From: CAIXQW01 sp046049675
GTDB lineage: Bacteria; Bacteroidota; Bacteroidia; Chitinophagales; Chitinophagaceae
Length of the DNA stretch: 50,100 bases
Direction of reading: 5' to 3'
Assembly: GCA_046049675.1 (NCBI GenBank)
Contig: JBJORA010000040.1
Span: forward strand, 1 to 50,100
This document shows, piece by piece, positions 50,080 through 50,100 of this stretch (the stretch's first letter is position 1; every line of letters begins with the position of its first letter). A model generated the notes under the pieces. That model was given only the letters and a program-made list of their open reading frames with translations, made no database searches and was not told the origin of the DNA. The position numbers and the translations under genes are program-made.

Positions 50080-50100
50080 GCTTTACTGTAAAGTGCTAAG

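Overview
The window is chromosomal DNA from a member of the phylum Bacteroidota, most likely a Chitinophagales/Chitinophagaceae-type bacterium. The evidence is the repeated Bacteroidota promoter element TAnnTTTG in front of genes, the absence of Shine-Dalgarno sequences, a type IX secretion (T9SS) C-terminal sorting domain, GEVED domains, a DUF2480 protein, a BatB/BatC-type protein, a bacterial kynurenine pathway split over two loci, and AT-rich intergenic DNA with Bacteroidota-style dispersed repeats. I see no rRNA, tRNA, CRISPR array, intact insertion sequence or prophage.

Layout. 1-1613: a tandem array of near-identical secreted proteins with an exact 712-bp period; the first copy is cut by the window edge. 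1652-3550 (-): an SF1 helicase. 3635-8925 (+): an M28 cyclase-like lipoprotein, a class D beta-lactamase-like protein, a fused BatB-BatC protein, DUF2480 and a lytic transglycosylase. 8983-12412 (-): a NUDIX hydrolase, a secreted unknown, a GHL10 glycosidase and a gamma-carbonic-anhydrase-like protein. 12496-13514 (+): 3-hydroxyanthranilate dioxygenase and an FKBP lipoprotein. 13624-15308: a sensor kinase and response regulator pair.

15422-26151 is the most unusual part. It is a tight five-gene operon with an actin/Hsp70-fold ATPase, a bitopic membrane protein, a 1799-residue protein that joins a SEDS (FtsW/RodA-like) polymerase to a class B penicillin-binding transpeptidase, and two further single-pass membrane proteins. 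It looks like a self-contained, non-canonical peptidoglycan synthase complex with its own cytoplasmic ATPase, and it lies directly downstream of the two-component system. 26173-28193 is a small accessory patch: an orphan membrane protein, a truncated four-helix-bundle gene and a SUKH/SMI1-KNR4 protein.

28256-36142 holds an Ig-like lipoprotein, ruvB, an M1 peptidase with a C-terminal barrel-like half, a block of 165-bp tandem repeats, a GNAT acetyltransferase and a methyltransferase. 36352-37803 (-) is a GT39-type membrane glycosyltransferase lying between direct copies of a dispersed repeat. 38166-39846 (-) is an ECF sigma factor followed by an anti-sigma-like protein fused to a trypsin-like protease. 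40221-41117 has two small paralogous lipoproteins with matching upstream regions and strong terminators. 41357-42483 is rpsF-rpsR-rplI. 42673-45936 is a large T9SS-exported GEVED protein. 46066-50079 (-) is an overlapping operon of a polyprenyl diphosphate synthase, kynurenine 3-monooxygenase and recJ.

Many genes have TAnnTTTG ending only 4-8 nt before the start codon. This fixes several starts, including GTG starts, and suggests that leaderless or nearly leaderless mRNAs are common in this organism.
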